From positions 2,356,001 through 2,420,000 of the forward strand of contig NZ_AP022601.1 in the NCBI RefSeq assembly GCF_010726765.1: a stretch of DNA of 64,000 nucleotides, written 5' to 3'. The notes beneath the pieces are model-generated. The model searched no databases. It was not told the DNA's origin and was given only the letters and a program-made list of their open reading frames with translations. A program made the translations under genes and the position numbers. This document shows, one piece after another, positions 56,062-64,000 of the stretch (the stretch's first letter is position 1; every line of letters begins with the position of its first letter). The DNA is from Mycobacterium gallinarum. Its GTDB lineage: Bacteria; Actinomycetota; Actinomycetes; Mycobacteriales; Mycobacteriaceae.

Positions 56062-56949
56062 ATGCACAGCAAGCTCTACATTCCGGCGCGCAGCGCGACG
56101 CCGCCGTTCACGGTCGACATCACGCCGGAGTCCGCCGGTTGGTCCGAATCCTCCCTACAGGTCTTGGAAATAGGTGGGCACTGGGCATCTGACCGTGCCG
56201 AACTGACCACCGGTGACACCGAGGTGATGATTCTGCCGCTGGCGGGCGGCGGCGCCGTCGAGTGCAACGGTGAGGTATTCGAGCTGGCGCCTCGGGCGTC
56301 GGTGTTCGACGGGCCGTCCGACATGGTCTACATCGGCATCGACCAGACGTATGTCATCGCCGGTGAAGGCCGGTTCGCGATCTGCGGCGCCCGGGCCAAG
56401 ACGTCGTTTCCCAACCGCCGCGTCGCCGCCGCCGATGTGTCGGTCGAACTGCGCGGCACCGGCAACTGCAGCCGCCAGGTCCACAACTTCGGCACCGCAG
56501 GGGTTTTCGAGGCAGATTCGCTGATCGCGTGTGAGGTCATCACTCCCGGCGGCAACTGGTCGAGTTATCCCGCGCACAAGCACGACGAAACCACGCCCAC
56601 CGAAACCGAACTCGAGGAGATCTACTACTTCGAGTTTTCGCCAGGCCCTTCCATAGAAGGCACAGCTTCACGCGGATTCGGCTACCACCGCGTGTACGGG
56701 ACACCGGACCGTCCGATCGAGGTACTCGAAGAGGTGCGGACCGGCGATGTGGTGCTGGTGCCCCACGGATATCACGGACCGTCGGTCGCGGCGCCGGGGT
56801 ACCACATGTACTACCTGAACGTCATGGCCGGACCCGGCGCCGAACGTGCCTGGAAGATCGTCGATGACCCGGAGCACGCCTGGCTCCGCGGCACCTGGGA
56901 AGACCAGGCCGTAGATCCCCGTCTCCCGCTACACAAGACAGGAGCCTAG
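56062..56949 (+). CDS. iolB: 5-deoxy-glucuronate isomerase
   Basis: A 295-residue double cupin. The metal site is visible in SSYPAHKHDE and EEIYYFEF, with the second-half His in VPHGYHGPS, all conserved in IolB. It converts 5-deoxy-glucuronate to 5-keto-2-deoxygluconate, the substrate of IolC. Starts two bases after the upstream stop. Confidence 0.95.
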   Translation: MHSKLYIPARSATPPFTVDITPESAGWSESSLQVLEIGGHWASDRAELTTGDTEVMILPLAGGGAVECNGEVFELAPRASVFDGPSDMVYIGIDQTYVIAGEGRFAICGARAKTSFPNRRVAAADVSVELRGTGNCSRQVHNFGTAGVFEADSLIACEVITPGGNWSSYPAHKHDETTPTETELEEIYYFEFSPGPSIEGTASRGFGYHRVYGTPDRPIEVLEEVRTGDVVLVPHGYHGPSVAAPGYHMYYLNVMAGPGAERAWKIVDDPEHAWLRGTWEDQAVDPRLPLHKTGA

Positions 56950-56951
56950 CC

Positions 56952-58898
56952 GTGGTCTCCACCGCACCGAAGCGGGCCGAGAAGACGCCCGACACCGAGG
57001 GCACCGTCCGACTTACCGTGGCGCAGGCGACGATTCGCTTCCTGGCCAACCAGTACGTCGAACGCGACGGTGAGCGCACCAAGTTCTTTGCGGGCGCCTT
57101 CGGCATCTTCGGACACGGCAACGTCGCGGGCCTCGGCCAAGCACTGCTGCAGGACGAGGTCGAGGCCTGCGAAGCCGGCAGAGAACCGGGACTGAAGTAC
57201 GTGCTCGGCCGTAACGAGCAGGCCATGGTGCACAGCGCCGTCGCTTATGCTCGGCAGAAGGACCGGCTGCAGACGTGGGCTGTCACCGCCAGTGTCGGAC
57301 CCGGCTCGACGAACATGCTCACCGGCGCGGCCTTGGCGACCATCAACCGGCTGCCGGTTCTGCTGCTGCCTGCCGACACCTTCGCGACTCGTGTCAGCGC
57401 ACCGGTGTTGCAGGAGCTGGAGCTGCCGTCGTCCGGCGATGTGACGGTCAACGACGCCTTCAAACCGCTGTCCCGCTACTTCGACCGGGTGTGGCGCCCC
57501 GAGCAACTTCCCGCCGCGCTGCTCGGCGCGATGCGCGTGCTCACCGATCCGGTCGAGACCGGCGCCGCCACGGTGTCCATCCCCCAGGACGTGCAGGCCG
57601 AAGCCCACGACTGGCCGGAATCGCTTTTCGCCGAACGGACCTGGCACGTCGCACGTCCGCTGCCCGAGAAGTCGGTCATCGCACGGGCGGCCGAGGTGAT
57701 CCGTACGGCCCGCAAGCCGCTGATCGTCGCGGGCGGTGGCGTCGTATATTCCGCTGCGACCGAGGCGCTGGCCGCGTTGTGCGAGCAGACCGGCATCCCG
57801 GTGGGCATGAGCCAGGCAGGCAAGGGTGCGCTGTCGTACGACCATCCGCAATGTGTCGGCGCCATCGGATCGACCGGCACGACGGCGGCCAACGCGCTGG
57901 CCACGGAGGCGGATGTCGTCATCGGAATCGGCACGCGCTACAGCGATTTCACGTCCGCATCGCGAACCGCGTTCAACAACCCCGATGTCAAGTTCGTCAA
58001 CATCAACGTGGCGTCGCTGGACGCGGTGAAACAGGGCGGAATCAGTGTGGTGGCCGACGCCCGCGAGGCCATTGAAGCACTGGGCCCGGCGCTCGGCGAC
58101 TACCAGGTATCCGACGACTATCGGACTCGCGCCGCGGCACTGGCCAAGGAGTGGGACGACACCGTCACGGCCGCGTACACGGTCGAGGACGGCGCGGCGC
58201 TCAATCAGAGCCAGGTCATTGGTTTGGCCAACACGCTGAGCGACCCACGCGACGTCGTCGTCTGCGCCGCCGGCTCGATGCCGGGTGACCTGCACAAGCT
58301 CTGGCGGACAAGGGATCCGAAGGGATACCACGTCGAGTACGGCTACTCCTGCATGGGCTACGAGGTCGCGGGGGGCCTTGGGGTGCGGATGGCCGACGAA
58401 ACCCGCGACGTGTTCGTCATGGTCGGCGACGGCTCCTACCTCATGATGGCCACCGAGCTGGTCACCGCAGTACAGGAGGGCATCAAGGTCATCGTCGTTC
58501 TGGTGCAGAACCACGGCTTCGCATCGATCGGATCGCTGTCGGAGGCACTGGGATCTCAGCGTTTCGGTACGGCGTACCGTTACCGCACCAGCGACGGCCG
58601 TCTCGATGGCGACACGTTGCCGGTGGATCTCGCGGCGAATGCGGCCAGCCTGGGCGCCGACGTCATCAAGGTCGGTACCGCCGCGGAGTTCGCCGACGCC
58701 GTGAAGGTGGCCAAAGCCAGCGAGCGCACCACGGTGATCCACGTCGAAACCGATCCTCTGATCGGCGCACCGGACAGCGAGTCCTGGTGGGACGTGCCGG
58801 TATCCGAGGTATCCACCCTGACTTCCACCCAGGAGGCGTACGAGAAGTACGCCGAATGGAAAAAGATCCAACGCCCCTTGATCAAGCCTAGTGACTGA
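56952..58898 (+). CDS. iolD: 3D-(3,5/4)-trihydroxycyclohexane-1,2-dione hydrolase
   Basis: A 648-residue thiamine-diphosphate enzyme that opens the inositol-derived ring. The activating Glu lies in LGRNEQAMVHSA, and the diphosphate/Mg loop is VGDGSYLMMATELVTAVQEG with the following NHGFASIGSL. The GTG start at 56952 is two bases past the iolB stop. Length is typical for IolD. Confidence 0.96.
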   Translation: MVSTAPKRAEKTPDTEGTVRLTVAQATIRFLANQYVERDGERTKFFAGAFGIFGHGNVAGLGQALLQDEVEACEAGREPGLKYVLGRNEQAMVHSAVAYARQKDRLQTWAVTASVGPGSTNMLTGAALATINRLPVLLLPADTFATRVSAPVLQELELPSSGDVTVNDAFKPLSRYFDRVWRPEQLPAALLGAMRVLTDPVETGAATVSIPQDVQAEAHDWPESLFAERTWHVARPLPEKSVIARAAEVIRTARKPLIVAGGGVVYSAATEALAALCEQTGIPVGMSQAGKGALSYDHPQCVGAIGSTGTTAANALATEADVVIGIGTRYSDFTSASRTAFNNPDVKFVNINVASLDAVKQGGISVVADAREAIEALGPALGDYQVSDDYRTRAAALAKEWDDTVTAAYTVEDGAALNQSQVIGLANTLSDPRDVVVCAAGSMPGDLHKLWRTRDPKGYHVEYGYSCMGYEVAGGLGVRMADETRDVFVMVGDGSYLMMATELVTAVQEGIKVIVVLVQNHGFASIGSLSEALGSQRFGTAYRYRTSDGRLDGDTLPVDLAANAASLGADVIKVGTAAEFADAVKVAKASERTTVIHVETDPLIGAPDSESWWDVPVSEVSTLTSTQEAYEKYAEWKKIQRPLIKPSD

Positions 58899-58906
58899 TA
58901 GGACGA

Positions 58907-59818
58907 ATGACGTTGAGCACCATACTTGTTGGATCGGCACCCGACTCGTGGGGCGTATGGTTCCCCGACGATCCAGGCCAGACGCCGTACACCCGATTTC
59001 TCGACGAGGTCGCCGAGTCCGGCTACCAGTGGATCGAACTGGGACCCTACGGATACCTGCCGACCGACCCGAAGCAGTTGTCGGACGAGTTGGCCAAGCG
59101 CAGCCTCAAGCTGTCGGCGGGCACCGTCTTCGAGCATCTGCACCAGGACGATTCGTGGAATGCAGTGTGGAGGCAGATCGAGGACGTCGCGCGGCTGACC
59201 GCAGCAGTCGGCGGTAAGCACGTCGTCGTCATTCCGGAGATGTGGCGCGACCCGTCGACAGGGGCTGTCCTCGAGGACCGCAACCTCACGACCGAACAGT
59301 GGCGCAAGAAGACCGAGGGCATGAACGAACTCGGTAGGGCGATGTTCGAGAAGTACGGCGTTCGTGCCCAATACCACCCGCACGCGGACAGCCACGTCGA
59401 TACCGAGGAGAACGTCTACCGCTTCCTCGACGGCACCGACGGCGAGTTCGTCAACCTCTGCCTGGACACCGGCCACATCAGCTACTGCGGCGGCGACAAC
59501 ATCGCGATCATCCGACGTGCCCCGGAGCGCATCGGTTACCTGCACCTCAAGCAGGTCGACCCCGAGGTGCGCGCGAAGGTGGAGGCCGAGGACCTTCCGT
59601 TCGGCGAGGCCGTCAAGCTCGGCGCGATGATCGAACCACCACTTGGCATTCCGGAGATGCCGCCGCTGCTGGCCGAGATCGAGAAGCTCGGCATCGACGT
59701 GTTCGCGATCGTCGAGCAGGACATGTACCCCTGCGAGGTCGACGCACCCCTGCCCATAGCCCAGCGCACCCGGTCCTATCTGGGTTCGTGCGGCGTCCCG
59801 ACCGTTCAATTCAGCTAG
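58907..59818 (+). CDS. iolE: Inosose dehydratase (TIM barrel)
   Basis: A 303-residue barrel (VGSAPDSWGVWFPDD; YHPHADSHVDTEENVY; LCLDTGHISYCGGDN; YLHLKQVDPE) of the actinobacterial IolE type. It removes water from scyllo-inosose ahead of IolD. It is clearly paralogous to the gene at 18630-19511. Starts 8 bases after iolD. Confidence 0.93.
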   Translation: MTLSTILVGSAPDSWGVWFPDDPGQTPYTRFLDEVAESGYQWIELGPYGYLPTDPKQLSDELAKRSLKLSAGTVFEHLHQDDSWNAVWRQIEDVARLTAAVGGKHVVVIPEMWRDPSTGAVLEDRNLTTEQWRKKTEGMNELGRAMFEKYGVRAQYHPHADSHVDTEENVYRFLDGTDGEFVNLCLDTGHISYCGGDNIAIIRRAPERIGYLHLKQVDPEVRAKVEAEDLPFGEAVKLGAMIEPPLGIPEMPPLLAEIEKLGIDVFAIVEQDMYPCEVDAPLPIAQRTRSYLGSCGVPTVQFS

Positions 59819-59826
59819 GAGAACCG

Positions 59827-60846
59827 GTGTCAGACTTGCGTGTAGCCGTCCTCGGGGTCGGCGTGATGGGCGCCGATCACGTCGCCCGCCTCACCAGCAG
59901 GATTTCAGGGGCCCGCGTCTCGGTGGTCAACGACTACATCACCGAGAAGGCCGAACAGATCGCCGCAGACATCCCAGGGTGCCGTGCCATCGTCGACCCG
60001 CTCAACGCAATCGCCGACCCGGACGTCGACGCGGTCGTCCTCGCCACGCCGGGTCCGACGCACGAGAAACAACTGCTGGCCTGCCTGGAGCACGGCAAAC
60101 CCGTGCTGTGCGAGAAGCCGCTGACCACCGACATCGAAACCTCGCTGGCCGTCGTGAAGCGCGAGGCCGAGCTGGGCAAGCGGTTGATTCAGGTAGGTTT
60201 CATGCGCCGCTTCGACCACGAGTACGCCCGGCTGAAGGCACTGCTGGACGGCGGGGAACTCGGCCGCGCCCTGGTGCTGCACTGTGCGCACCGCAACCCG
60301 GCAGTACCCCCGACGTTCGATAGCGCCATGGTGGTGCGTGACTCCCTCGTCCACGAGGTAGACGTCACGCGCTTCCTGTTCGACGAGGAGATCGCGTCCA
60401 TCCAGATCGTCAAGCCCGCGGCGAACCCCGCTGCGCCACAGGGGCTTGCCGATCCACAGATCGCAATCATGCGCACCGTGTCCGGCAAGCACGTGGACGT
60501 CGAACTGTTCGTCACGACCGGGGTGGCCTACGAGGTGCGCACCGAGGTGGTGGCCGAAAAGGGCAGTGCCATGATCGGACTCGATGTCGGGCTGGTGCGC
60601 AAGAGTGCCCCCGGCCATTGGGGCGGCCAGATCACTCCCGGGTTCCGGGAGCGGTTCGGACAGGCCTACGACACCGAGTTTCAGCGCTGGGTCGACGCGG
60701 TGCGCTCAGGCTTCAACGTCGATGGTCCGACGGCATGGGACGGCTATGCCGCCGCCGCTGTCTGCGAGGCCGGCGTCGAGTCGCTCGACAGCGGGCTGCC
60801 CGTCGAGGTCACGATGGTCGACCGCGCCTCGATCAACGGAGCCTGA
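59827..60846 (+). CDS. iolG: Inositol 2-dehydrogenase
   Basis: A 339-residue Gfo/Idh/MocA dehydrogenase: GVGVMG at the N-terminus, catalytic Lys in CEKPLTTD, and HEVDVTRFLFDEE with the second catalytic His. It oxidises myo-inositol to 2-keto-myo-inositol. GTG start after AGGAGAACC. This is the operon copy; the related genes at 17626 and 19508 sit in the separate LacI-controlled cluster. Confidence 0.94.
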   Translation: MSDLRVAVLGVGVMGADHVARLTSRISGARVSVVNDYITEKAEQIAADIPGCRAIVDPLNAIADPDVDAVVLATPGPTHEKQLLACLEHGKPVLCEKPLTTDIETSLAVVKREAELGKRLIQVGFMRRFDHEYARLKALLDGGELGRALVLHCAHRNPAVPPTFDSAMVVRDSLVHEVDVTRFLFDEEIASIQIVKPAANPAAPQGLADPQIAIMRTVSGKHVDVELFVTTGVAYEVRTEVVAEKGSAMIGLDVGLVRKSAPGHWGGQITPGFRERFGQAYDTEFQRWVDAVRSGFNVDGPTAWDGYAAAAVCEAGVESLDSGLPVEVTMVDRASINGA

Positions 60847-60847
60847 C

Positions 60848-61726
60848 ATGAAAATCGCACTTGATCCCACGCCGTTCCACCACGACTACGAACTGCTCGA
60901 CTTCCCGAAGCTGGTCGCGGAGTTGGGCTATGAGCACCTGCAGCTGACGCCGCACCGGGACTTCATCCCGTTCTTCAATCATCCACGCGCCGACGATGAT
61001 CTGGTCGCGAAGTTTCGCAAGGCATGTAGCGATGCCGGTGTGGGTATCGCGTCGGTGCTGCCGGTGCTGCGGTGGTCGGGGCCCGACGAGGACGCCCGCG
61101 AAGCTGCAGTGCGCAATTGGAAGCGCGTCGTGCAGATCACCGTCGATCTCGGGGTCAACGTGATCAACACCGAGTTCTCCGGCCGGCCCGAGAAACCCGA
61201 GGAATCCGAGCGGGCCTTCTTCCGGTCGATGGAAGAACTCGTACCGATCTTCGAACGCGAAGGCATCGACGTCCGAATCGACCCGCACCCAGACGATTTC
61301 GTCGAAGACGGCATGGAAGCGCTCCGGATCATCCGTGGCGTCAACTCGCCGAACATTGGCATGGTCTTCGTGGCGTGCCATGCCTTCCACATGGGCGGCA
61401 ACATGACGGAGATCATGCGCGCCGCCGGTGAGCGCCTGCGACTGGTGCACGTCGCCGACACGATGGACCACCACCGCAGCCACGGCCTGCGCTACATCAC
61501 GAATCCACCGGGCAATCCGGTGCGGGTGCACCAGCACCTGAAAATCGGCGACGGCGACATCGACTGGGACGACTTTTTCGGCGCCCTGGCCGACATCGGC
61601 TTCTACGACCGGCCGGACACCGTGATGGTGTCGTCGGTGTTCGCCGAAGACGAGGCCGCCCACGACGTCTCCCGCTACCAACTCAAGACCATGACCGAAT
61701 ACGTCTCCAAATTCACGGAAAGATAA
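60848..61726 (+). CDS. iolH: IolH-like sugar phosphate isomerase/epimerase
   Basis: A 292-residue TIM barrel (KIALDPTPFHHDYELLDFPKLVAELGYEH; NTEFSGRPE; RIDPHPDDFVED; LVHVADTMDHH) matching IolH proteins of actinobacterial inositol operons. The exact step is not settled for the family. ATG one base after the iolG stop, ends two bases before mmsA. Confidence 0.88.
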   Translation: MKIALDPTPFHHDYELLDFPKLVAELGYEHLQLTPHRDFIPFFNHPRADDDLVAKFRKACSDAGVGIASVLPVLRWSGPDEDAREAAVRNWKRVVQITVDLGVNVINTEFSGRPEKPEESERAFFRSMEELVPIFEREGIDVRIDPHPDDFVEDGMEALRIIRGVNSPNIGMVFVACHAFHMGGNMTEIMRAAGERLRLVHVADTMDHHRSHGLRYITNPPGNPVRVHQHLKIGDGDIDWDDFFGALADIGFYDRPDTVMVSSVFAEDEAAHDVSRYQLKTMTEYVSKFTER

Positions 61727-61728
61727 AT

Positions 61729-63222
61729 ATGAGCAAGACCATCAGCCACTGGATGAACAACGAGGCCTTCGCAGGCGCAAGCACCGCCACCGCCCCGGTG
61801 ACCAATCCGGCCACCGGAACCGTCACCGGCGAGGTGGCGCTGGCCACCATCGAAGATGCGCGCACGGTGATCGACGCTGCGGCCGAGGCATTCCCCGCCT
61901 GGCGCGATACCTCGCTGGCCAAGCGCACGCAGATCCTGTTCAACTTCCGCGAGCTGCTCAACGCGCGCAAGGGTGAGCTGGCGAAGATCATCACCAGCGA
62001 GCACGGCAAGGTCGTCTCCGATGCGCTCGGCGAGGTCAGCCGGGGCCAGGAAGTCGTCGAGTTCGCCTGCGGTATACCGCATCTACTCAAGGGCGGTTTC
62101 ACCGAGAACGCGTCGACCAAGGTCGACGTCTTCTCCATCCGCCAGCCGCTGGGTGTCGTGGGTGTGATCAGCCCGTTCAACTTCCCCGCCATGGTGCCGA
62201 TGTGGTTCTTCCCCATCGCGATCGCGACGGGCAACACTGTCGTGCTCAAGCCGTCGGAGAAGGACCCGAGCGCGTCGCTGTGGATTGCCGAACTGTGGGC
62301 CGAAGCCGGTCTGCCGCCGGGTGTGTTCAACGTACTGCAGGGCGACAAGACAGCGGTCGACGAGCTACTGACCAATCCGAAGGTCAAGTCGGTGTCGTTC
62401 GTGGGCTCCACGCCGATCGCGAAATACGTCTACGCCACCGGCACCGCACACGACAAGCGTGTGCAGGCCCTCGGCGGCGCGAAGAACCACGCCGTCATCC
62501 TGCCGGACGCAGATCTGGATCTGGCGGCCGACGCGATGGTCAACGCGGGCTTCGGTTCGGCAGGCGAACGCTGTATGGCGATCTCCGCGTGCGTCGCCGT
62601 CGGACCGATCGCCGACGACCTCGTCGCCAAGATCGCCGAGCGCGCGGCAGGCATCAAGACCGGGGACGGCACAAAGGATTCCGATATGGGACCGTTGGTC
62701 ACCAAGGCCCACCGCGACAAGGTGGCGTCCTACATCGACGCCGGCGAGGCCGATGGCGCGAAGATCGTCGTCGACGGCCGCAACGTCAAGGCCGACGGTG
62801 GACAGGACGGGTTCTGGCTGGGCCCTACCCTGATCGACAACGTCACCCCCGAGATGAGCGTCTACACCGACGAGATCTTCGGCCCGGTGCTGTCGGTGAT
62901 CCGCGTCGAGAGCTACGACGACGCAATGGACCTGGTGAACTCCAACCCGTATGGCAACGGCACGGCGATCTTCACCAACGACGGCGGGGCCGCGCGGCGC
63001 TTCCAGAACGAGGTCCAGGTCGGGATGGTCGGCATCAACGTGCCGATCCCGGTGCCGATGGCGTATTACAGCTTTGGCGGATGGAAGGCGTCGCTGTTCG
63101 GCGACAGCCACGCGCACGGGATGGACGGTGTGCAGTTCTTCACCCGGCAGAAGGCGATCACCAGCCGCTGGCTCGACCCCAGCCACGGCGGCATCGAGTT
63201 GGGCTTTCCCCAGAACCAGTAG
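61729..63222 (+). CDS. mmsA: Methylmalonate-semialdehyde/malonate-semialdehyde dehydrogenase (acylating)
   Basis: A 497-residue CoA-acylating aldehyde dehydrogenase (IolA). The catalytic Cys is in FGSAGERCMAIS, the NAD loop is FVGSTPIAKYV, and PFNFPAMVPMWFFPIAIA is diagnostic of the MmsA group. It turns malonate semialdehyde from inositol into acetyl-CoA, completing the pathway. Last gene of the operon, followed by a hairpin. Confidence 0.96.
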   Translation: MSKTISHWMNNEAFAGASTATAPVTNPATGTVTGEVALATIEDARTVIDAAAEAFPAWRDTSLAKRTQILFNFRELLNARKGELAKIITSEHGKVVSDALGEVSRGQEVVEFACGIPHLLKGGFTENASTKVDVFSIRQPLGVVGVISPFNFPAMVPMWFFPIAIATGNTVVLKPSEKDPSASLWIAELWAEAGLPPGVFNVLQGDKTAVDELLTNPKVKSVSFVGSTPIAKYVYATGTAHDKRVQALGGAKNHAVILPDADLDLAADAMVNAGFGSAGERCMAISACVAVGPIADDLVAKIAERAAGIKTGDGTKDSDMGPLVTKAHRDKVASYIDAGEADGAKIVVDGRNVKADGGQDGFWLGPTLIDNVTPEMSVYTDEIFGPVLSVIRVESYDDAMDLVNSNPYGNGTAIFTNDGGAARRFQNEVQVGMVGINVPIPVPMAYYSFGGWKASLFGDSHAHGMDGVQFFTRQKAITSRWLDPSHGGIELGFPQNQ

Positions 63223-63237
63223 CCAATGACGCCGAAC

Positions 63238-63285
63238 GTACGGTTGTTGTACGCATCGTCCGAGTAAGGCCGTCAACAACCGTAC
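63238..63285. terminator. Twelve-base-pair hairpin after mmsA
   Basis: GTACGGTTGTTG (63238-63249) and CAACAACCGTAC (63274-63285) are exact complements around a 24-base loop, followed by TTTCGG. It begins 16 bases after the mmsA stop and should terminate the iol operon. The loop is longer than usual, so a regulatory palindrome for the next gene is an alternative reading. Confidence 0.65.
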
Positions 63286-63350
63286 TTTCGGTGCAGGCGC
63301 CGGGCTAGGCTTCCCGCAATACACACGGGGATACAGAGACAGGCACAGCC

Positions 63351-64000
63351 ATGACAGGGTCCACCGCGCCGCAACAGCTACCCAACGGGCAGGACCTTGC
63401 CACGGCGATCGCCGAGGGCGTGCGCGCACACGAACTCGACCGCGCCCACGTCTTCCACTCATGGTCGGCGCAGGCCGCACTGAAGCCGATGACCGTGCTC
63501 GCCGCACAAGGCTCCTACGTATGGGATGGTGACGGCAACAAACTGCTGGACTTCTCGTCGCAAATGGTCAACACGAACATCGGTCACCAGCACCCGAAAG
63601 TCATTGCCGCCATTGCCGAACAGGCCGCAAAGCTGTGTACCGTCGCGCCCGCGCACGTCAATGCCGCCCGCTCGGAGGCCGCACGGCTCATCGCGGAACG
63701 GACGCCCGGCGATCTCAACCGGGTGTTCTTCACCAACGGCGGCGCCGACGCCGTCGAACACGCCGTTCGCATGGCCCGGCTGCACACCGGCCGGTACAAG
63801 GTGCTGGCCCGCTATCGCTCCTACCACGGTGGCACCGATACCGCGGTGAACCTGACCGGCGACCCACGCCGGTGGCCCAATGACTACGGCACCAGCGGTG
63901 TCGTGCACTTCAACGGGCCGTTCCTGTACCGCTCCTCGTTCCATTCGGACAACGAGGAGCAAGAGACGCAGCGAGCACTCGAACACCTCGAGCGGCTGAT
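63351..64000 (+). CDS. Class III pyridoxal-phosphate aminotransferase, N-terminal part (cut by window edge)
   Basis: The first 216 residues of an aspartate-aminotransferase-superfamily class III enzyme (omega-amino acid:pyruvate type). Readable parts include YVWDGDGNKLLDFSSQMVNTNIGHQHP near residue 57, VFFTNGGADAVEHAVRMARLHTG, which forms the cofactor phosphate cup, and ARYRSYHGGT with the ring-stacking residue. The PLP-lysine lies beyond the edge. It is separated from mmsA by a hairpin, so it is probably its own unit. No clear ribosome site precedes the ATG. Confidence 0.9.
   Translation, partial: MTGSTAPQQLPNGQDLATAIAEGVRAHELDRAHVFHSWSAQAALKPMTVLAAQGSYVWDGDGNKLLDFSSQMVNTNIGHQHPKVIAAIAEQAAKLCTVAPAHVNAARSEAARLIAERTPGDLNRVFFTNGGADAVEHAVRMARLHTGRYKVLARYRSYHGGTDTAVNLTGDPRRWPNDYGTSGVVHFNGPFLYRSSFHSDNEEQETQRALEHLERL

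Overview
The window is high-GC actinobacterial DNA and almost certainly comes from a non-tuberculous mycobacterium (Mycolicibacterium type). The left 15 kb keeps the gene order of the M. tuberculosis Rv2447c-Rv2455c region: folC, valS, a saccharopine-dehydrogenase-like protein (Rv2449c), rpfE, mobA, korB and korA. The middle carries a complete mce operon and close counterparts of Mce3R and Rv1933c-Rv1941. These assignments come from reading the proteins and from memory of the families; no search was run.

Layout. (1) 1-15.1 kb is housekeeping: folC (cut by the left edge), valS, a DUF937 protein, an Rv2449c-like protein, an S9 peptidase, a small HxlR-regulated thioesterase/flavin hydroxylase group, two tandem resuscitation-promoting factors (rpfE type), an AT-richer stretch with one orphan ORF, mobA and korBA. 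(2) 15.4-20.5 kb is a LacI regulator divergent from four translationally coupled genes: a phytanoyl-CoA dioxygenase-like oxygenase, an IolG-like dehydrogenase, an IolE-like TIM barrel and a second Gfo/Idh/MocA oxidoreductase. This looks like a cyclitol or sugar pathway. (3) 20.5-23.6 kb is a GAF-LuxR regulator divergent from a P450, a SnoaL-fold protein and a 3Fe-4S ferredoxin.

(4) 23.7-49.1 kb is a contiguous Mce3R-type regulon. It holds an eight-gene mce3-like operon (yrbEAB, mceA-F), a divergent limonene-epoxide-hydrolase-like gene with a double-TetR Mce3R regulator, the mel2-like operon (luciferase-like monooxygenase, ferredoxin/reductase/FAD oxygenase fusion, ephB, flavin reductase, degenerate ribA1, SDR), and a divergent beta-oxidation operon (echA13, fadE17, fadE18 and a double acyl-CoA synthetase fused in one frame). 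The two bidirectional promoter regions of this cluster share a conserved module of about 107 bp in inverted orientation, at 33405-33511 and 42513-42619. It is the best candidate Mce3R operator/promoter.

(5) 49.4-63.2 kb is the myo-inositol system: an ABC importer (ATPase, permease, lipoprotein binding protein), a hydroxypyruvate-isomerase-like protein, a GntR/UTRA regulator, then iolC, a Cgl0159-family aldolase candidate, iolB, iolD, iolE, iolG, iolH and mmsA, closed by a hairpin. An identical 22-bp element lies in both divergent promoters of this block (52395-52416 and 54085-54106) and is the likely GntR operator. (6) The right edge cuts a class III aminotransferase.

No tRNA, rRNA, insertion sequence, CRISPR array or prophage was seen. 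The most interesting material is the shared promoter module of the Mce3R cluster, the double FadD fusion, the RibA1 paralogue that has lost catalytic motifs in both halves, and the small dioxygenase/Iol-like cluster under LacI control.
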